From an uncultured Lachnospiraceae bacterium (lineage in GTDB: Bacteria > Bacillota > Clostridia > Lachnospirales > Lachnospiraceae): a stretch of 21,625 bases of DNA. Positions 8,079 through 16,612 of this stretch are shown here, piece by piece; positions within the stretch are counted from its first letter, which is position 1; the number at the start of each line of letters is the position of its first letter. The stretch lies in the NCBI GenBank assembly GCA_902783295.1, contig CACZQT010000165.1, positions 1-21,625 on the forward strand. The letters run 5' to 3'. A program made the position numbers and the translations under genes. The notes under the pieces were generated by a model. The model searched no databases, was not told where the DNA came from, and was given only the letters and a program-made list of their open reading frames with translations.

Positions 8079-9707
8079 TTATCTTCTCTGGTAAAGCTTC
8101 CGGTACTCACCGGGACGTATCCCGACCTCCTTTTTAAATACCTTCCCGAAATACTTTTCATCCGCATACCCGATTCGTGCAGCGATTTCCGCGTTGGTCA
8201 TCATCGTGGAACTGAGAAGTTCTCTCGCAGCCTCCATCCGCACTGCCGTCAGATAATCCGAAAAAGTGCGTCCTTCCACCTGCCGGAAGCTGGTGCTGAA
8301 ATAAGCCGGAGAAAGACCGACTTCATCCGCCACGCTTTCCAGGCTGATCGCTTCGCTGTAATGTTCGGCAATCCAGGCTTTTGCCAGCCGGATCGGCCGC
8401 TTTTCACGGCTCAGCTTCTGACTTTTCCATTCTTCAAGGCACCGTCCCCCCCAGGATTCCATTTCACTGAAGTAATCCCGGATGCTTACACACTGGTCCA
8501 GCGCTTCCAGCCATTCCTGCTTCAGGTCTGCCCAGCGGATGTCCTCCTCCTGCCGGGCAGCATAGTTGTCGAAGCTTTCCAGGATGGTATCGCGAACTTT
8601 CCTCAGAACATCAGGACGCAGCGGGGGCTGCAGGTCGCACTTTTCGCATACGCGCCTCATCACTTCCGTAAACAGATCCGGAGAGAGCGTTTCCAGAGCA
8701 TTGTCCAGGCTTTTCAGGCTTCCTTCCCCCATAATCTGTTCCACCGCGGCACGGGAAAAACGGCAGTTCCAGAGATCCAGAATCCGGTTTCCGCCCAATG
8801 CCGCCCTGGCTGCAGCTGCCAGTTCAGCTTCTCTCGCCGCTTCCGGCAGCAATTCTGTTTTCTCCGCAGGAAAAACACGGCTCAGTCCGATCGTCACCCA
8901 GGTATTTCCGAACATCCCTGCCAGTTCCCTGGCATCATACAAAAAGGACGTCAGTCGGCTGCGTACCGTATCCTGCTGCCCCTCCTCAAAATCCAGAATG
9001 GCCGCCAGGCCTTCCCGGATGGTCTCCACACAGGGCTTCCCGATACGGTTTCCTTCCGGATCCGCCAGGGTCTTCTGCAGACCCTCCGTCAGCTTCTGTA
9101 CCAGAAGAAGGCTGCTTTCCGGTTCCAGGCTCCGGTTCGTCCGCAAAAACATAAGCTGCAGGCAGGGATGCCGGAAGCGTTTGTGGTATTTTGTTTCCAG
9201 CTCTTCGGCCGTGCCCGGGAAAGGAGATCCGGGATCCATCATATCCTGGAACAGCTGCTTCCGGGTGGACAGTTCCATGCGTTCATTTAACCGCTGCAGT
9301 TCGTCCTCCGCCTGCCGGTATGCGCGCTGTCTGGAAAGAATGTGGCAGGTTTTTTCCAGGACTTCGTTCATCTGTTCCCGGTCGATCGGTTTCAGGAGAT
9401 AGTCTATCACCCCGAACTTGAAGGCATTGTAGGCATACTCAAAGTATTTATAACCGCTGATGATAATAAACGCCGGATGAAGGCCTGCTTCCGTAACGCG
9501 GCGGATCAGCTCCAGGCCGTCGTAAACCGGCATCCGGATATCCGTCAGGACGATGTCCGGGCGGATCCTGCAGATGCTCTCAAAGGCTTCTTCTCCGTCT
9601 TTGCACACGGCTGCCACTTCAATACCGAATCTTTTCCAGTCTCCCAGCTCCAGAATCAGCTGACAGATTTTCGGCTCGTCATCTGCCAAAACCGCTTTAT
9701 ACATCAT
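8079..9707 (-). CDS. Response regulator, YesN-type (REC + AraC HTH)
   Basis: This 542-residue regulator has an N-terminal receiver domain with acidic pocket Asp9, Asp10 and Glu11, phosphoacceptor Asp56 in VLTDIRMP, Ser84 and Lys106 in LLKPI. A long middle region of about 310 residues is less conserved. The C-terminal AraC double helix-turn-helix spans about residues 440-542 (SLESVADEVGLSPAYFS and NAEIAARIGYADEKYFGKVF). All phosphorylation residues are present. It overlaps the end of the permease gene by 11 bases. Two adjacent ATGs exist (9707 and 9704); the second has better spacing from the GAGGGGG site. It is partner of the kinase encoded downstream and presumably controls this operon or sugar-use genes, but no operator was recognised. 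Confidence 0.93.
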   Translation of the reverse strand: MMYKAVLADDEPKICQLILELGDWKRFGIEVAAVCKDGEEAFESICRIRPDIVLTDIRMPVYDGLELIRRVTEAGLHPAFIIISGYKYFEYAYNAFKFGVIDYLLKPIDREQMNEVLEKTCHILSRQRAYRQAEDELQRLNERMELSTRKQLFQDMMDPGSPFPGTAEELETKYHKRFRHPCLQLMFLRTNRSLEPESSLLLVQKLTEGLQKTLADPEGNRIGKPCVETIREGLAAILDFEEGQQDTVRSRLTSFLYDARELAGMFGNTWVTIGLSRVFPAEKTELLPEAAREAELAAAARAALGGNRILDLWNCRFSRAAVEQIMGEGSLKSLDNALETLSPDLFTEVMRRVCEKCDLQPPLRPDVLRKVRDTILESFDNYAARQEEDIRWADLKQEWLEALDQCVSIRDYFSEMESWGGRCLEEWKSQKLSREKRPIRLAKAWIAEHYSEAISLESVADEVGLSPAYFSTSFRQVEGRTFSDYLTAVRMEAARELLSSTMMTNAEIAARIGYADEKYFGKVFKKEVGIRPGEYRKLYQRR

Positions 9708-10659
9708 ATTCCCCCTCTCTGTGCTTCTGAAGAAGAATCCGGCCGGCTTCCATCAGAAGAGCCCCGAAAATCACCATGCCGCGGATCACGTTGGTGTAAT
9801 ACGGAGACAGGTTCAGCATATTTATACCACTGCCTAAAAAGCCGATAATCAGGCATCCCAAAAACGTTCCGACCAGGTTTCCCCGTCCGCCCGACAGGGA
9901 TATCCCCCCTATGGCGATGCAGGAAAGCGCTGTCATTTCCATTCCTTCCCCGCAGGACGCGACGACCGCCCCCAGCTGTCCAGTCAGAATAATCCCGGCA
10001 AGAGCATAAAAAACCCCGGCCAGCGTAAAGCACTCGATCTGGACCAGCGGGCTGTTCACGCCTGCCATCTGTGCGCCTCTGCGGTCCTCTCCTACAGCGA
10101 TCACCTGGTATCCGAATACAGTCCGCCGGAGTACCAGTTCCATGACCGGGAACAGAATGAGAAGAAGAAGCACCGGAACCGGAATCCTGAAAAGAGTTCC
10201 CATCCCCGGAAGCAGAAACGCTTCGGGGAGGCCGTACAAAGTTCTTCCTCCGGAAATTGCCATGGCGCCGCCCCTGACCATGATCTGCGTCGCAATCGTA
10301 AGGATGAAAGAGCTCATCCCCAGAAGCGCCACACAGAACCCATTCAGAAAACCTATGCCGGCACCAAGCAGAATCGCCAGCAGGAACACGGCCGGCACCG
10401 GAACGTTCGCCTTCAGCAGAACACCGCTGATGACACTCACCATGGCGATCACTGCCCCGCCGGAGAGGTCCAGATGTCCGCACAGAACCACAAAGGTCAG
10501 CCCGATGGCCAGAATACACATAGGCGCCGTCTGCATCAGAATATTGCTGAGATTCCGTACCGTCAGGAACTGAGGCGATCCGGCGGCAAAAACCACCGTC
10601 AGAATCAGCAGCATGGCAAGCGCAGGTACGTACTGCCTGAACAAATGCTTTTTCCTCAT
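9697..10659 (-). CDS. Ribose-type sugar ABC transporter permease (RbsC-like)
   Basis: This 320-residue integral membrane protein of the BPD_transp_2 family is almost the same length as E. coli RbsC. It has about eight to ten hydrophobic segments. Family landmarks include FVVLCGHLDLSGGAVIAM (RbsC-like GGIDLSVG region) near residues 55-75, the cytoplasmic coupling loop AVGEDRRGAQMAGV near residue 200, and IAIGGISLSGGRGNLVGT near residue 250. Its ATG overlaps the stop of the binding-protein gene in an ATGA (10656-10659), a sign of translational coupling, and GGAGG precedes it. No intact ATPase for it is encoded here; the only ABC protein of the operon is degenerate. It could use an ATPase from elsewhere or have become part of a sensor. 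The substrate cannot be deduced. Confidence 0.9.
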   Translation of the reverse strand: MRKKHLFRQYVPALAMLLILTVVFAAGSPQFLTVRNLSNILMQTAPMCILAIGLTFVVLCGHLDLSGGAVIAMVSVISGVLLKANVPVPAVFLLAILLGAGIGFLNGFCVALLGMSSFILTIATQIMVRGGAMAISGGRTLYGLPEAFLLPGMGTLFRIPVPVLLLLILFPVMELVLRRTVFGYQVIAVGEDRRGAQMAGVNSPLVQIECFTLAGVFYALAGIILTGQLGAVVASCGEGMEMTALSCIAIGGISLSGGRGNLVGTFLGCLIIGFLGSGINMLNLSPYYTNVIRGMVIFGALLMEAGRILLQKHREGEYDV

Positions 10660-11690
10660 GGAATTTCCTCCGACCAGATCCCGTAGCGGACATGATTTTC
10701 CGTATCAATCGTATCTGCCGTGATCACAAACAGGGGGTAAGTCATTATTTTCAGATTCGGTTCTTTCCCTTCAGCGATTTCCGCCTTCATCAGCCGTACC
10801 GCCATCCGCCCCATTTCCAGGGGATTCTGGGAAATGCAGGCGTCCATCAGTCCTTCCCGGATAGCCTGCAGGGATTCCGCAGCCCCGTCCGCGGAAACCA
10901 GAATAATATGCCCATCTTCTTCTCTGGTATGCAGAAGTCCCAGACGGCGCATGGCCTGCAGTGCTCCCTGGGCGTTTGTATCCCCTGAACACCAGACAGC
11001 GTCAATCCCAGGATTGGCCTGCAGGATATTGATCATGGTATTTGTAGCGGTATCCAGCTGCAGAGCTCCGTTCTGCTCGGATACCACTTCGATGTCCGGA
11101 TACTGATCAATGACCTGGTGAAAGCCTCTGGAGCGGTCCCGCCCTGACGTGGTGTTGACACTGGCCAGCAGGTTCACAACACGTCCCCGGTACTCTCCGT
11201 ACCGTTCATAGAGCAGTTCTGCCATATACCTGGCGGCGCTCTGTCCCATCACAACACTGTCGGAGCCCACCGTACAGGTGATATCCTCCGAGCGTACGGT
11301 CGTGTCCACACAGTATACAGGAATCCCGGATTTTCTGGCTTCTCCCACTGCCTGAATCAGCGCCTGCTCATCCAGAGGCTCAATCAGAATTCCGTTCACT
11401 CCGCGCGTGACAAAATCACGGATCTGGGAGGCCTGTGTCTGGATATCCCCGTTGCAGTCCGAGAGGATCAGTTCCACATCCTCTTCCTCTCCGCCTTCCC
11501 GGATTCCCTGCGCCAGAGCGATCATAAAAGGAGACCGCAGACTGTTGATGGACACCCCTATTACCGGGAGCTTTGCATCCCCTCCTTCTCCGGCTTTCTG
11601 CCGGGAAGCACACCCTGCCATCAGAAAAAGGCACAGGACTGCCAGGAAACCGGCTATTCTTTTTTTCCTGAAGAGCAGTCTGTCCTTCAT
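10656..11690 (-). CDS. Ribose-type sugar-binding lipoprotein (RbsB-like)
   Basis: The 344-residue periplasmic-binding-protein type I lipoprotein captures a sugar-like ligand outside the cell. A basic N-terminus and hydrophobic stretch end in the lipobox LMAGC with Cys27 as lipid anchor. The mature part has the Peripla_BP_4 layout: VIGVSINSLRSPFMIALAQG near residue 45, GVNGILIEPLD, TSGRDRSRGFHQ, VWCSGDTNAQGALQAM, ILVSADGAAESLQAI and ACISQNPLEMG, each at the site of a ligand-contacting segment in RbsB. The contact residues differ from E. coli RbsB, so ribose itself is not implied. It is the first gene of a five-gene operon, starting at an ATG behind a GGAGAG site. No convincing sigma-A promoter was seen in 11691-11859, so activation by the operon's own regulator is possible. 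Confidence 0.9.
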   Translation of the reverse strand: MKDRLLFRKKRIAGFLAVLCLFLMAGCASRQKAGEGGDAKLPVIGVSINSLRSPFMIALAQGIREGGEEEDVELILSDCNGDIQTQASQIRDFVTRGVNGILIEPLDEQALIQAVGEARKSGIPVYCVDTTVRSEDITCTVGSDSVVMGQSAARYMAELLYERYGEYRGRVVNLLASVNTTSGRDRSRGFHQVIDQYPDIEVVSEQNGALQLDTATNTMINILQANPGIDAVWCSGDTNAQGALQAMRRLGLLHTREEDGHIILVSADGAAESLQAIREGLMDACISQNPLEMGRMAVRLMKAEIAEGKEPNLKIMTYPLFVITADTIDTENHVRYGIWSEEIP

Positions 11691-11732
11691 TTTTCTCTCC
11701 TTCCCGATCCATGTTTTTCCTTATACAAAGGA

Positions 11733-11751
11733 GCGGCCCTCATGGGGCCGC
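11733..11751 (-). terminator. Hairpin between hppA and the sugar-sensing operon
   Basis: GCGGCCC (11733-11739) pairs with GGGCCGC (11745-11751) around a five-base loop. On the minus strand it is followed by TCCTTTGTAT, a weak T-tract. It lies about 110 bases after the hppA stop and probably ends hppA transcription before the binding-lipoprotein gene. The remainder of 11691-11859 shows no gene. Confidence 0.5.
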
Positions 11752-11859
11752 CCCTGACAGGAATCATCCGATCCTGAAATCCTTTAAGATCCGGAAATCA
11801 TCTGATATCTGCCGTTTTTATGAAAGAAAACATTATTCTATCCCGTTTTCAGGAATGAA

Positions 11860-13872
11860 TTATTTCAGCAGGCCGGCACCGGCATTGATCTGCAGGAACA
11901 GCGGAACGAATACCAGAGAAACCACTGTCATCAGCTTGATCAGGATGTTGATGGACGGGCCGGAGGTATCCTTGAAAGGATCGCCGACGGTATCGCCGAC
12001 AACCGCTGCCTTATGAGCATCGCTGCCCTTGCCGCCGTGATGGCCTTCTTCAATATACTTCTTCGCATTGTCCCAGGCACCGCCGGCGTTGCTCATGAAG
12101 ATAGCCATCATAACACCGGTTACCAGGGAACCTGCCAGCAGGCCGCCCAGAGCGGAGGTGCCAAGCAGGCATCCGACAGCCAGCGGAACCACCACGGCCA
12201 TAATACCGGGAACCAGCATTTCGCGAAGAGCTGCCTGCGTGGAAATGGCTACGCACTTCTTATAGTCGGGTTTGCCTTTGCCTTCCATGATGCCGGGGAT
12301 GGTACGGAACTGACGGCGTACTTCTTCGATCATCTTATAAGCTGCCTTGGATACAGAGTCCATGGTAAGCGCGGAGAAAACGAAGGGCAGCATGCCGCCG
12401 ATCAGAAGACCAATGGTAACATTCGGATTCAGGATGTCGATCATATCCATCTTGGCAGCCTGTGCATAGGTCATGAACAGAGCCAGAGCCGTCAGGGCTG
12501 CGGAGCCGATGGCAAAACCTTTACCCATGGCAGCCGTGGTGTTGCCGACCGCATCCAGCTTATCCGTAATTTCACGGACGGATTCTTCCAGGCCGGACAT
12601 CTCGGCGATACCGCCGGCGTTGTCCGCAATGGGGCCGTAAGCGTCAACCGCAACAGTGATGCCGGTGGTAGACAGCATGCCGACTGCAGCCAGGGCAATA
12701 CCGTACAGGCCGGAGGTCTTATACGCAAGGAAAATGCCTACGCAGATCAGCAGCAGCGGTACGCAGGTGGACATCATGCCGACTGCCAGACCGGAAATGA
12801 TCGTCGTAGCCGAACCGGTTTCGGACTGGTCCGCGATCTTTTTCACGAAACGATAATCACCGGAGGTGTAAATTTCTGTAACCTTACCGATGACCAGACC
12901 GACTGCCAGACCGGAGATAATGGCAATCGCTTCATTAATGCGGCCAAAGAAGACAAAGCTGAAAATCACGGAAGCTGCCAGCACGATCGCTGCGGAAGCA
13001 TAGGAACCCATGCTGAGAGCCTGCTGGGGATTTCCCTTGTCGCCCTTTACGAAGTAAGTACCGCCGATGGCAGCCAGAATGCCGATGGCAGCCAGCACCA
13101 GAGGGAACACAGCGCCTTTAGCGCCGTACGCTGTTCCGCTTGCGCCGACGGCTGTAAGGCCCAGAGCCAGAGCAGAAACAACAGAACCTACATAGGATTC
13201 AAACAGGTCAGCGCCCATACCGGCTACGTCGCCCACGTTGTCGCCTACGTTATCAGCAATAACGGCCGGGTTGCGGGGGTCATCTTCCGGAATACCGGCT
13301 TCTACCTTACCTACCAGGTCAGCGCCTACGTCAGCAGCCTTGGTGTAGATACCGCCGCCGACACGGGCAAACAGAGCGATCGAAGAAGCGCCCATGGAGA
13401 AACCGAACAGGATGTCGGCATCTCCGGTAATGATGTAGATCAGGCTGCAGCCCAGAAGGCCAAGGCCGACCACACACATACCCATGACGGAACCGCCGGA
13501 GAAAGCAACCGTGAGAGCATGATTCATGCCGCCCTCTTCCGCCGCATTGGCCGTACGGACATTTGCTTTTACCGCTACGGTCATACCGGCATAACCGGCC
13601 GCTACCGAGAAGACCGCGCCAACCAGGAAACACACAGCTTCTTTCCAGTTGTTCAGGCCTAAACCGATGAGTACGAAAATAACAGCCACAAAGATGACCA
13701 GGATTTTGTACTCGGCAAAAAGGAATGCATGCGCGCCTTCACTGATGGCGGATGCGATTTCTTTCATGCGGCTGCTGCCTTCAGACTGCCGGGACACAAA
13801 CATTGCCTTGTACACGGCAAAAAACAGTGCCAGCACCGCACATACCGGTGCGAGGTAGATGAGATTCTCCAT
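11860..13872 (-). CDS. hppA: Membrane-bound pyrophosphatase, K+-dependent, probably Na+-pumping
   Basis: This integral membrane enzyme couples PPi hydrolysis to cation export. It has 670 residues and about sixteen membrane helices. The PPi/Mg site is complete: DVGADLVGKVE (181-191), DNVGDNVGD (207-215), DAYGPIADNAGG (410-421) and the C-terminal GDTVGDPFKDTSGPS. Ala in GNTTAAMGKG (443-452) is the K+-dependent signature (Lys in K+-independent enzymes). The gate Glu is in DLFESY (Glu225), the position used by K+-dependent Na+-PPases such as that of Thermotoga, whereas plant-type H+-PPases carry it about one turn later. Na+ transport is thus likely but inferred. The ATG follows AGGAGGAG. It is divergent from pfp, whose enzyme uses the same metabolite. 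Confidence 0.95.
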   Translation of the reverse strand: MENLIYLAPVCAVLALFFAVYKAMFVSRQSEGSSRMKEIASAISEGAHAFLFAEYKILVIFVAVIFVLIGLGLNNWKEAVCFLVGAVFSVAAGYAGMTVAVKANVRTANAAEEGGMNHALTVAFSGGSVMGMCVVGLGLLGCSLIYIITGDADILFGFSMGASSIALFARVGGGIYTKAADVGADLVGKVEAGIPEDDPRNPAVIADNVGDNVGDVAGMGADLFESYVGSVVSALALGLTAVGASGTAYGAKGAVFPLVLAAIGILAAIGGTYFVKGDKGNPQQALSMGSYASAAIVLAASVIFSFVFFGRINEAIAIISGLAVGLVIGKVTEIYTSGDYRFVKKIADQSETGSATTIISGLAVGMMSTCVPLLLICVGIFLAYKTSGLYGIALAAVGMLSTTGITVAVDAYGPIADNAGGIAEMSGLEESVREITDKLDAVGNTTAAMGKGFAIGSAALTALALFMTYAQAAKMDMIDILNPNVTIGLLIGGMLPFVFSALTMDSVSKAAYKMIEEVRRQFRTIPGIMEGKGKPDYKKCVAISTQAALREMLVPGIMAVVVPLAVGCLLGTSALGGLLAGSLVTGVMMAIFMSNAGGAWDNAKKYIEEGHHGGKGSDAHKAAVVGDTVGDPFKDTSGPSINILIKLMTVVSLVFVPLFLQINAGAGLLK

Positions 13873-13925
13873 ATTTCTCCTCCTGTTGTTAATCCGGCCG
13901 CAATTCGGCCTGTTATCATAACATA

Positions 13926-13954
13926 AGAATACCCCAGAATCTGCAAAATGGCAA
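13926..13954 (-). promoter_or_regulatory. hppA promoter
   Basis: On the minus strand TTGCCA (13949-13954) and TATTCT (13926-13931) are 17 bases apart. The -35 and following bases read TTGCCATTTTG, identical to the pfp promoter on the other strand. The leader to the hppA ATG is about 50 bases and contains a small GGCCG/CGGCC hairpin (13896-13910). Confidence 0.6.
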
Positions 13955-14064
13955 GAAGAAAGAATAAATAATGATAGATTCTTTTCATATGATCCTTCGT
14001 TTTTCCGATTAATTTCACACTTTTTTGTGCATAAAGTCCGCCCTTTCTTCCCATTGAATTCCGT

Positions 14065-14093
14065 TTGCCATTTTGGTCTGAATGTGCTACAAT
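14065..14093 (+). promoter_or_regulatory. pfp promoter with extended -10
   Basis: TTGCCA (14065-14070), a 17-base spacer, then TACAAT (14088-14093) preceded by TGC, which gives an extended -10. Transcription would start about 65 bases before the pfp ATG. Confidence 0.75.
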
Positions 14094-14162
14094 ATCTTTT
14101 AATCGCGATTTTTCAGCCGGCTGGCGAAAGATTCGCACGATCTGTGAAAGGAGACATTGTAT

Positions 14163-15419
14163 ATGCCAAAGGGTAATGTATTGGTTGGACAGTCCGGCGG
14201 CCCTACCGCTGTCATCAACTCCAGCCTGGCAGGTGTTTTCCGCACCGCTATGGAAAGAGGATATGGTAAAGTTTATGGTATGCGTTACGGCATCCAGGGC
14301 TTTATGGATGAGCAGTATGTAGATCTGTCCACTCACATTAAGAACGAACTGGATCTGGAACTGCTGAAGAGAACTCCTTCTGCTTTCCTGGGCACCTGCC
14401 GCTACAAGCTGCCGGAAATCCATGAAGGCAAAGAGATTTACGAGCGCATCTTCGAGCTTCTGGACAAGCTGGATATCGAAGTCTTTATCTATATCGGCGG
14501 CAACGATTCCATGGATACCATCCGCAAACTGTATGACTACTCTCTGCTGACCGGTGCCAAGCAGAAATTTGTCGGCTGCCCGAAGACCATCGATAACGAC
14601 CTGGCCATCACTGACCATACTCCCGGCTTCGGCAGCGCTGCCAAGTACATCGCCACTTCCACGAAGGAAGTCATCTGCGATGCCCTGGGCTTCTCCTATA
14701 AAAAGAAGAACGTCACCATCATCGAAATCATGGGCCGCAATGCCGGCTGGCTGACCGGTGCTTCCGCTCTTTCCGCAGGGGAAGACTGCGATGGTCCGGA
14801 CCTGATTTATCTTCCGGAACTGCCTTTCGACGTTGAAGCTTTCACGAACCGCGTCCGCGGCCTGCTGGAAGATAAGGACGTTGTCGTTGTTGCCGTTTCC
14901 GAAGGCATTCATGATGCCAACGGCAAATACATCTGCGAAATGACCGCCGGTTCCGAAACAAAGGACGCCTTTGGCCACATCCAGATGACCGGTACTGCTG
15001 CTTACCTGGCCAGCGTAATCCACAACGAACTGGGCTGCAAGACCCGTTCCGTGGAACTGTCCACTCTGCAGCGCGCCGCTGCTCACCTGACCAGCCGTGT
15101 GGACGTGGATGAAGCGTTTGCCGTAGGCGGTGCTACCGTAAAGGCAGCGGACGAAGGTGATTCCGGCGTTATGGTCGTAATCGAGCGTCTGTCTGACGAT
15201 CCTTACCAGAGCACCACCGGCATCCACGATGTACACCGCATCGCCAACGGCGAGAAGGTTGTTCCGAGAGAGTGGATCAATGCAGGCGGCGACTATGTAA
15301 CCAAGGATTTCCTGGATTATATGCGTCCCCTGGTACAAGGCCAGTACAACCCGATGACCGTTAACGGTCTGCCGAGACATCTGAACCTGAAGATGAACAA
15401 CAGCGAATGGATTAAGTAA
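14163..15419 (+). CDS. pfp: Pyrophosphate-dependent 6-phosphofructokinase
   Basis: Interconverts fructose 6-phosphate plus PPi and fructose 1,6-bisphosphate plus phosphate; reversible, in cytoplasmic glycolysis. The 418-residue protein has GQSGGPTAVIN at the N-terminus, GGNDS (112-116) and PKTIDND (140-146). Asp115 replaces the Gly of ATP-dependent enzymes, and Lys141 in the PKTIDND loop replaces their Gly; both are the known determinants of PPi rather than ATP use. Asp144 is the catalytic base. MGRNAGWLTGAS is the fructose 6-phosphate region. The ATG at 14163 is preferred over an in-frame TTG at 14157 because AAAGGAG sits nine bases before it but only three before the TTG. Codons are strongly biased, suggesting high expression. 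The divergent neighbour hppA also consumes PPi. Confidence 0.93.
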   Translation: MPKGNVLVGQSGGPTAVINSSLAGVFRTAMERGYGKVYGMRYGIQGFMDEQYVDLSTHIKNELDLELLKRTPSAFLGTCRYKLPEIHEGKEIYERIFELLDKLDIEVFIYIGGNDSMDTIRKLYDYSLLTGAKQKFVGCPKTIDNDLAITDHTPGFGSAAKYIATSTKEVICDALGFSYKKKNVTIIEIMGRNAGWLTGASALSAGEDCDGPDLIYLPELPFDVEAFTNRVRGLLEDKDVVVVAVSEGIHDANGKYICEMTAGSETKDAFGHIQMTGTAAYLASVIHNELGCKTRSVELSTLQRAAAHLTSRVDVDEAFAVGGATVKAADEGDSGVMVVIERLSDDPYQSTTGIHDVHRIANGEKVVPREWINAGGDYVTKDFLDYMRPLVQGQYNPMTVNGLPRHLNLKMNNSEWIK

Positions 15420-15426
15420 AAATGCC

Positions 15427-15483
15427 GGGGACAGATTTTCCTGCCAGTCAGGCTTCGGCCTTCAGGCAGGAAAGCCTGTCCCC
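15427..15483. repeat. GGGGACAG/CTGTCCCC hairpin with TTCG loop
   Basis: GGGGACAG (15427-15434) pairs with CTGTCCCC (15476-15483). Inside, TTTCCTGCC (15437-15445) pairs with GGCAGGAAA (15465-15473). The tip is AGGC-TTCG-GCCT (15450-15461), a stable tetraloop. It starts eight bases after the pfp stop and has no T-run. The outer arms share GGGGACAG with the hairpin after the lactonase gene, which suggests a dispersed repeat family rather than a plain terminator. Confidence 0.75.
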
Positions 15484-15525
15484 ATTCTCTATATCCAGAC
15501 GACACACAAACCGGAGGTACCTCTC

Positions 15526-16605
15526 ATGAGCCGAACTGTAGCCTATGTTGGTTCCTATACAGATACCAGTGACTGCAAGGGCCTGACTCTTTACGATGTC
15601 AACGAGGAAGAAGGCGTCCTGGTGCGCCGTACGGAGTATTCCGTGGACAATGCTTCCTATATTGCCGTTTCCCACGACCACCGGTTCCTGTACTCCATTA
15701 CAGACCTGGGAGTGGCTTCCTTTGCCATCCAGCCGGATGGCAGCCTGAAAAAGCTCAACACGGCCAGAATCCGCGGGATGCGGGGCTGCCATATCGCCCT
15801 GAATCACGATGATACATACCTGGTTGTCTGCGGCTTCTACGACGGGAAGGTAACCATTCTCTCCGTGAATGAAGACGGTTCCGCCGGAAAAATCACCTGC
15901 TCTGTTTTTCATAAAGGACCGGGAAGCATTGCCGAGCGGAATTTCCGTCCGCACTGCCGCTGCGCCAGATTCAGCCGGGATGAAAGATATCTGCTGGTTG
16001 CGGACTCCGGTCTGGACCAGATCAAAGTGTACCGTTTTGAGAAAAAGGACGGCACCATTTCCCCGATTGAAAATCTGCACTGCAGGCAGCAGTCCGGCCC
16101 CTGTTTTATCCGCTTTACCAAAGACGGGCGCTTCTTCTACTGCATTGAGGAGCTGTCCAATACCATCTCCTGCTATTCCTACCAGGATGGGGAACGCGGT
16201 CCGGAGATTACCCTTGTGGACTCTGTTTCCACCATCAACAAACGGTTTTCGGATATATCCGCTGCTGTTTATTTCCACTTCCTGGAAAATGACCGCTATA
16301 TCCTCTGTGCCAACGCGGGGGAAAACAGCGCCGGTCTCTTTGAAAGAGACGCAGAAACCGGAAAACTCACCCTGCTCCAGGTACTTCCCATCAGTGGGAA
16401 ATATCCTACCAGCATCGGAATCTTCCCGGATAACCGTCACTTCTTCGTAACCAACCACGACAGCAACACCATCTCCTTCTTCCTTCTCCAGCCGGAGAAG
16501 AAGCTGTTTACCATGACGCACCGGGCGCTCCCCATCGGGCAGCCCCACTGCTCCATCGTGGTTGACCTGCCGGAAATAGAAGGACTGGAAGAAGCAGACC
16601 GTTGA
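15526..16605 (+). CDS. Lactonase-family seven-bladed beta-propeller protein
   Basis: This 359-residue cytoplasmic protein of the 6-phosphogluconolactonase (Pgl/YbhE, PF10282) type begins TVAYVGSYTD, the usual first strand. It shows repeated propeller signatures: ASYIAVSHDHRFLYSI, RGCHIALNHDDTYLVV, HCRCARFSRDERYLLVAD, CFIRFTKDGRFFYCI and PTSIGIFPDNRHFFVTNHD. By family knowledge it may hydrolyse 6-phosphogluconolactone or another sugar lactone, but many members have unproven substrates and no other pentose-phosphate gene is nearby. GGAGG lies eight bases before the ATG and sits inside the palindrome GAGGTACCTC (15514-15523), which could mildly mask it. There is no clear promoter of its own; it may be read from pfp. 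It is bracketed by two related hairpins. Confidence 0.85.
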   Translation: MSRTVAYVGSYTDTSDCKGLTLYDVNEEEGVLVRRTEYSVDNASYIAVSHDHRFLYSITDLGVASFAIQPDGSLKKLNTARIRGMRGCHIALNHDDTYLVVCGFYDGKVTILSVNEDGSAGKITCSVFHKGPGSIAERNFRPHCRCARFSRDERYLLVADSGLDQIKVYRFEKKDGTISPIENLHCRQQSGPCFIRFTKDGRFFYCIEELSNTISCYSYQDGERGPEITLVDSVSTINKRFSDISAAVYFHFLENDRYILCANAGENSAGLFERDAETGKLTLLQVLPISGKYPTSIGIFPDNRHFFVTNHDSNTISFFLLQPEKKLFTMTHRALPIGQPHCSIVVDLPEIEGLEEADR

Positions 16606-16612
16606 GAGTTGG

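Noticed and set aside
11835..11848. Possible catabolite (cre-like) site TGAAAACGGGATAG on the minus strand
   Set aside because: Only the left half fits the CcpA consensus; the right half lacks the needed CA end. It also lies closer to the hppA 3' end than to a promoter.
12013..13662. 549-residue open frame on the plus strand opposite hppA
   Set aside because: It is the antisense shadow of a GC-rich, highly conserved gene. Its translation is low-complexity His/Gly/Asp-rich, with no ribosome binding site or family resemblance.
13764..15380. 538-residue open frame on the minus strand opposite pfp
   Set aside because: It is antisense to the strongly conserved pfp and runs across the divergent promoters and into hppA. 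It has no recognisable domain.
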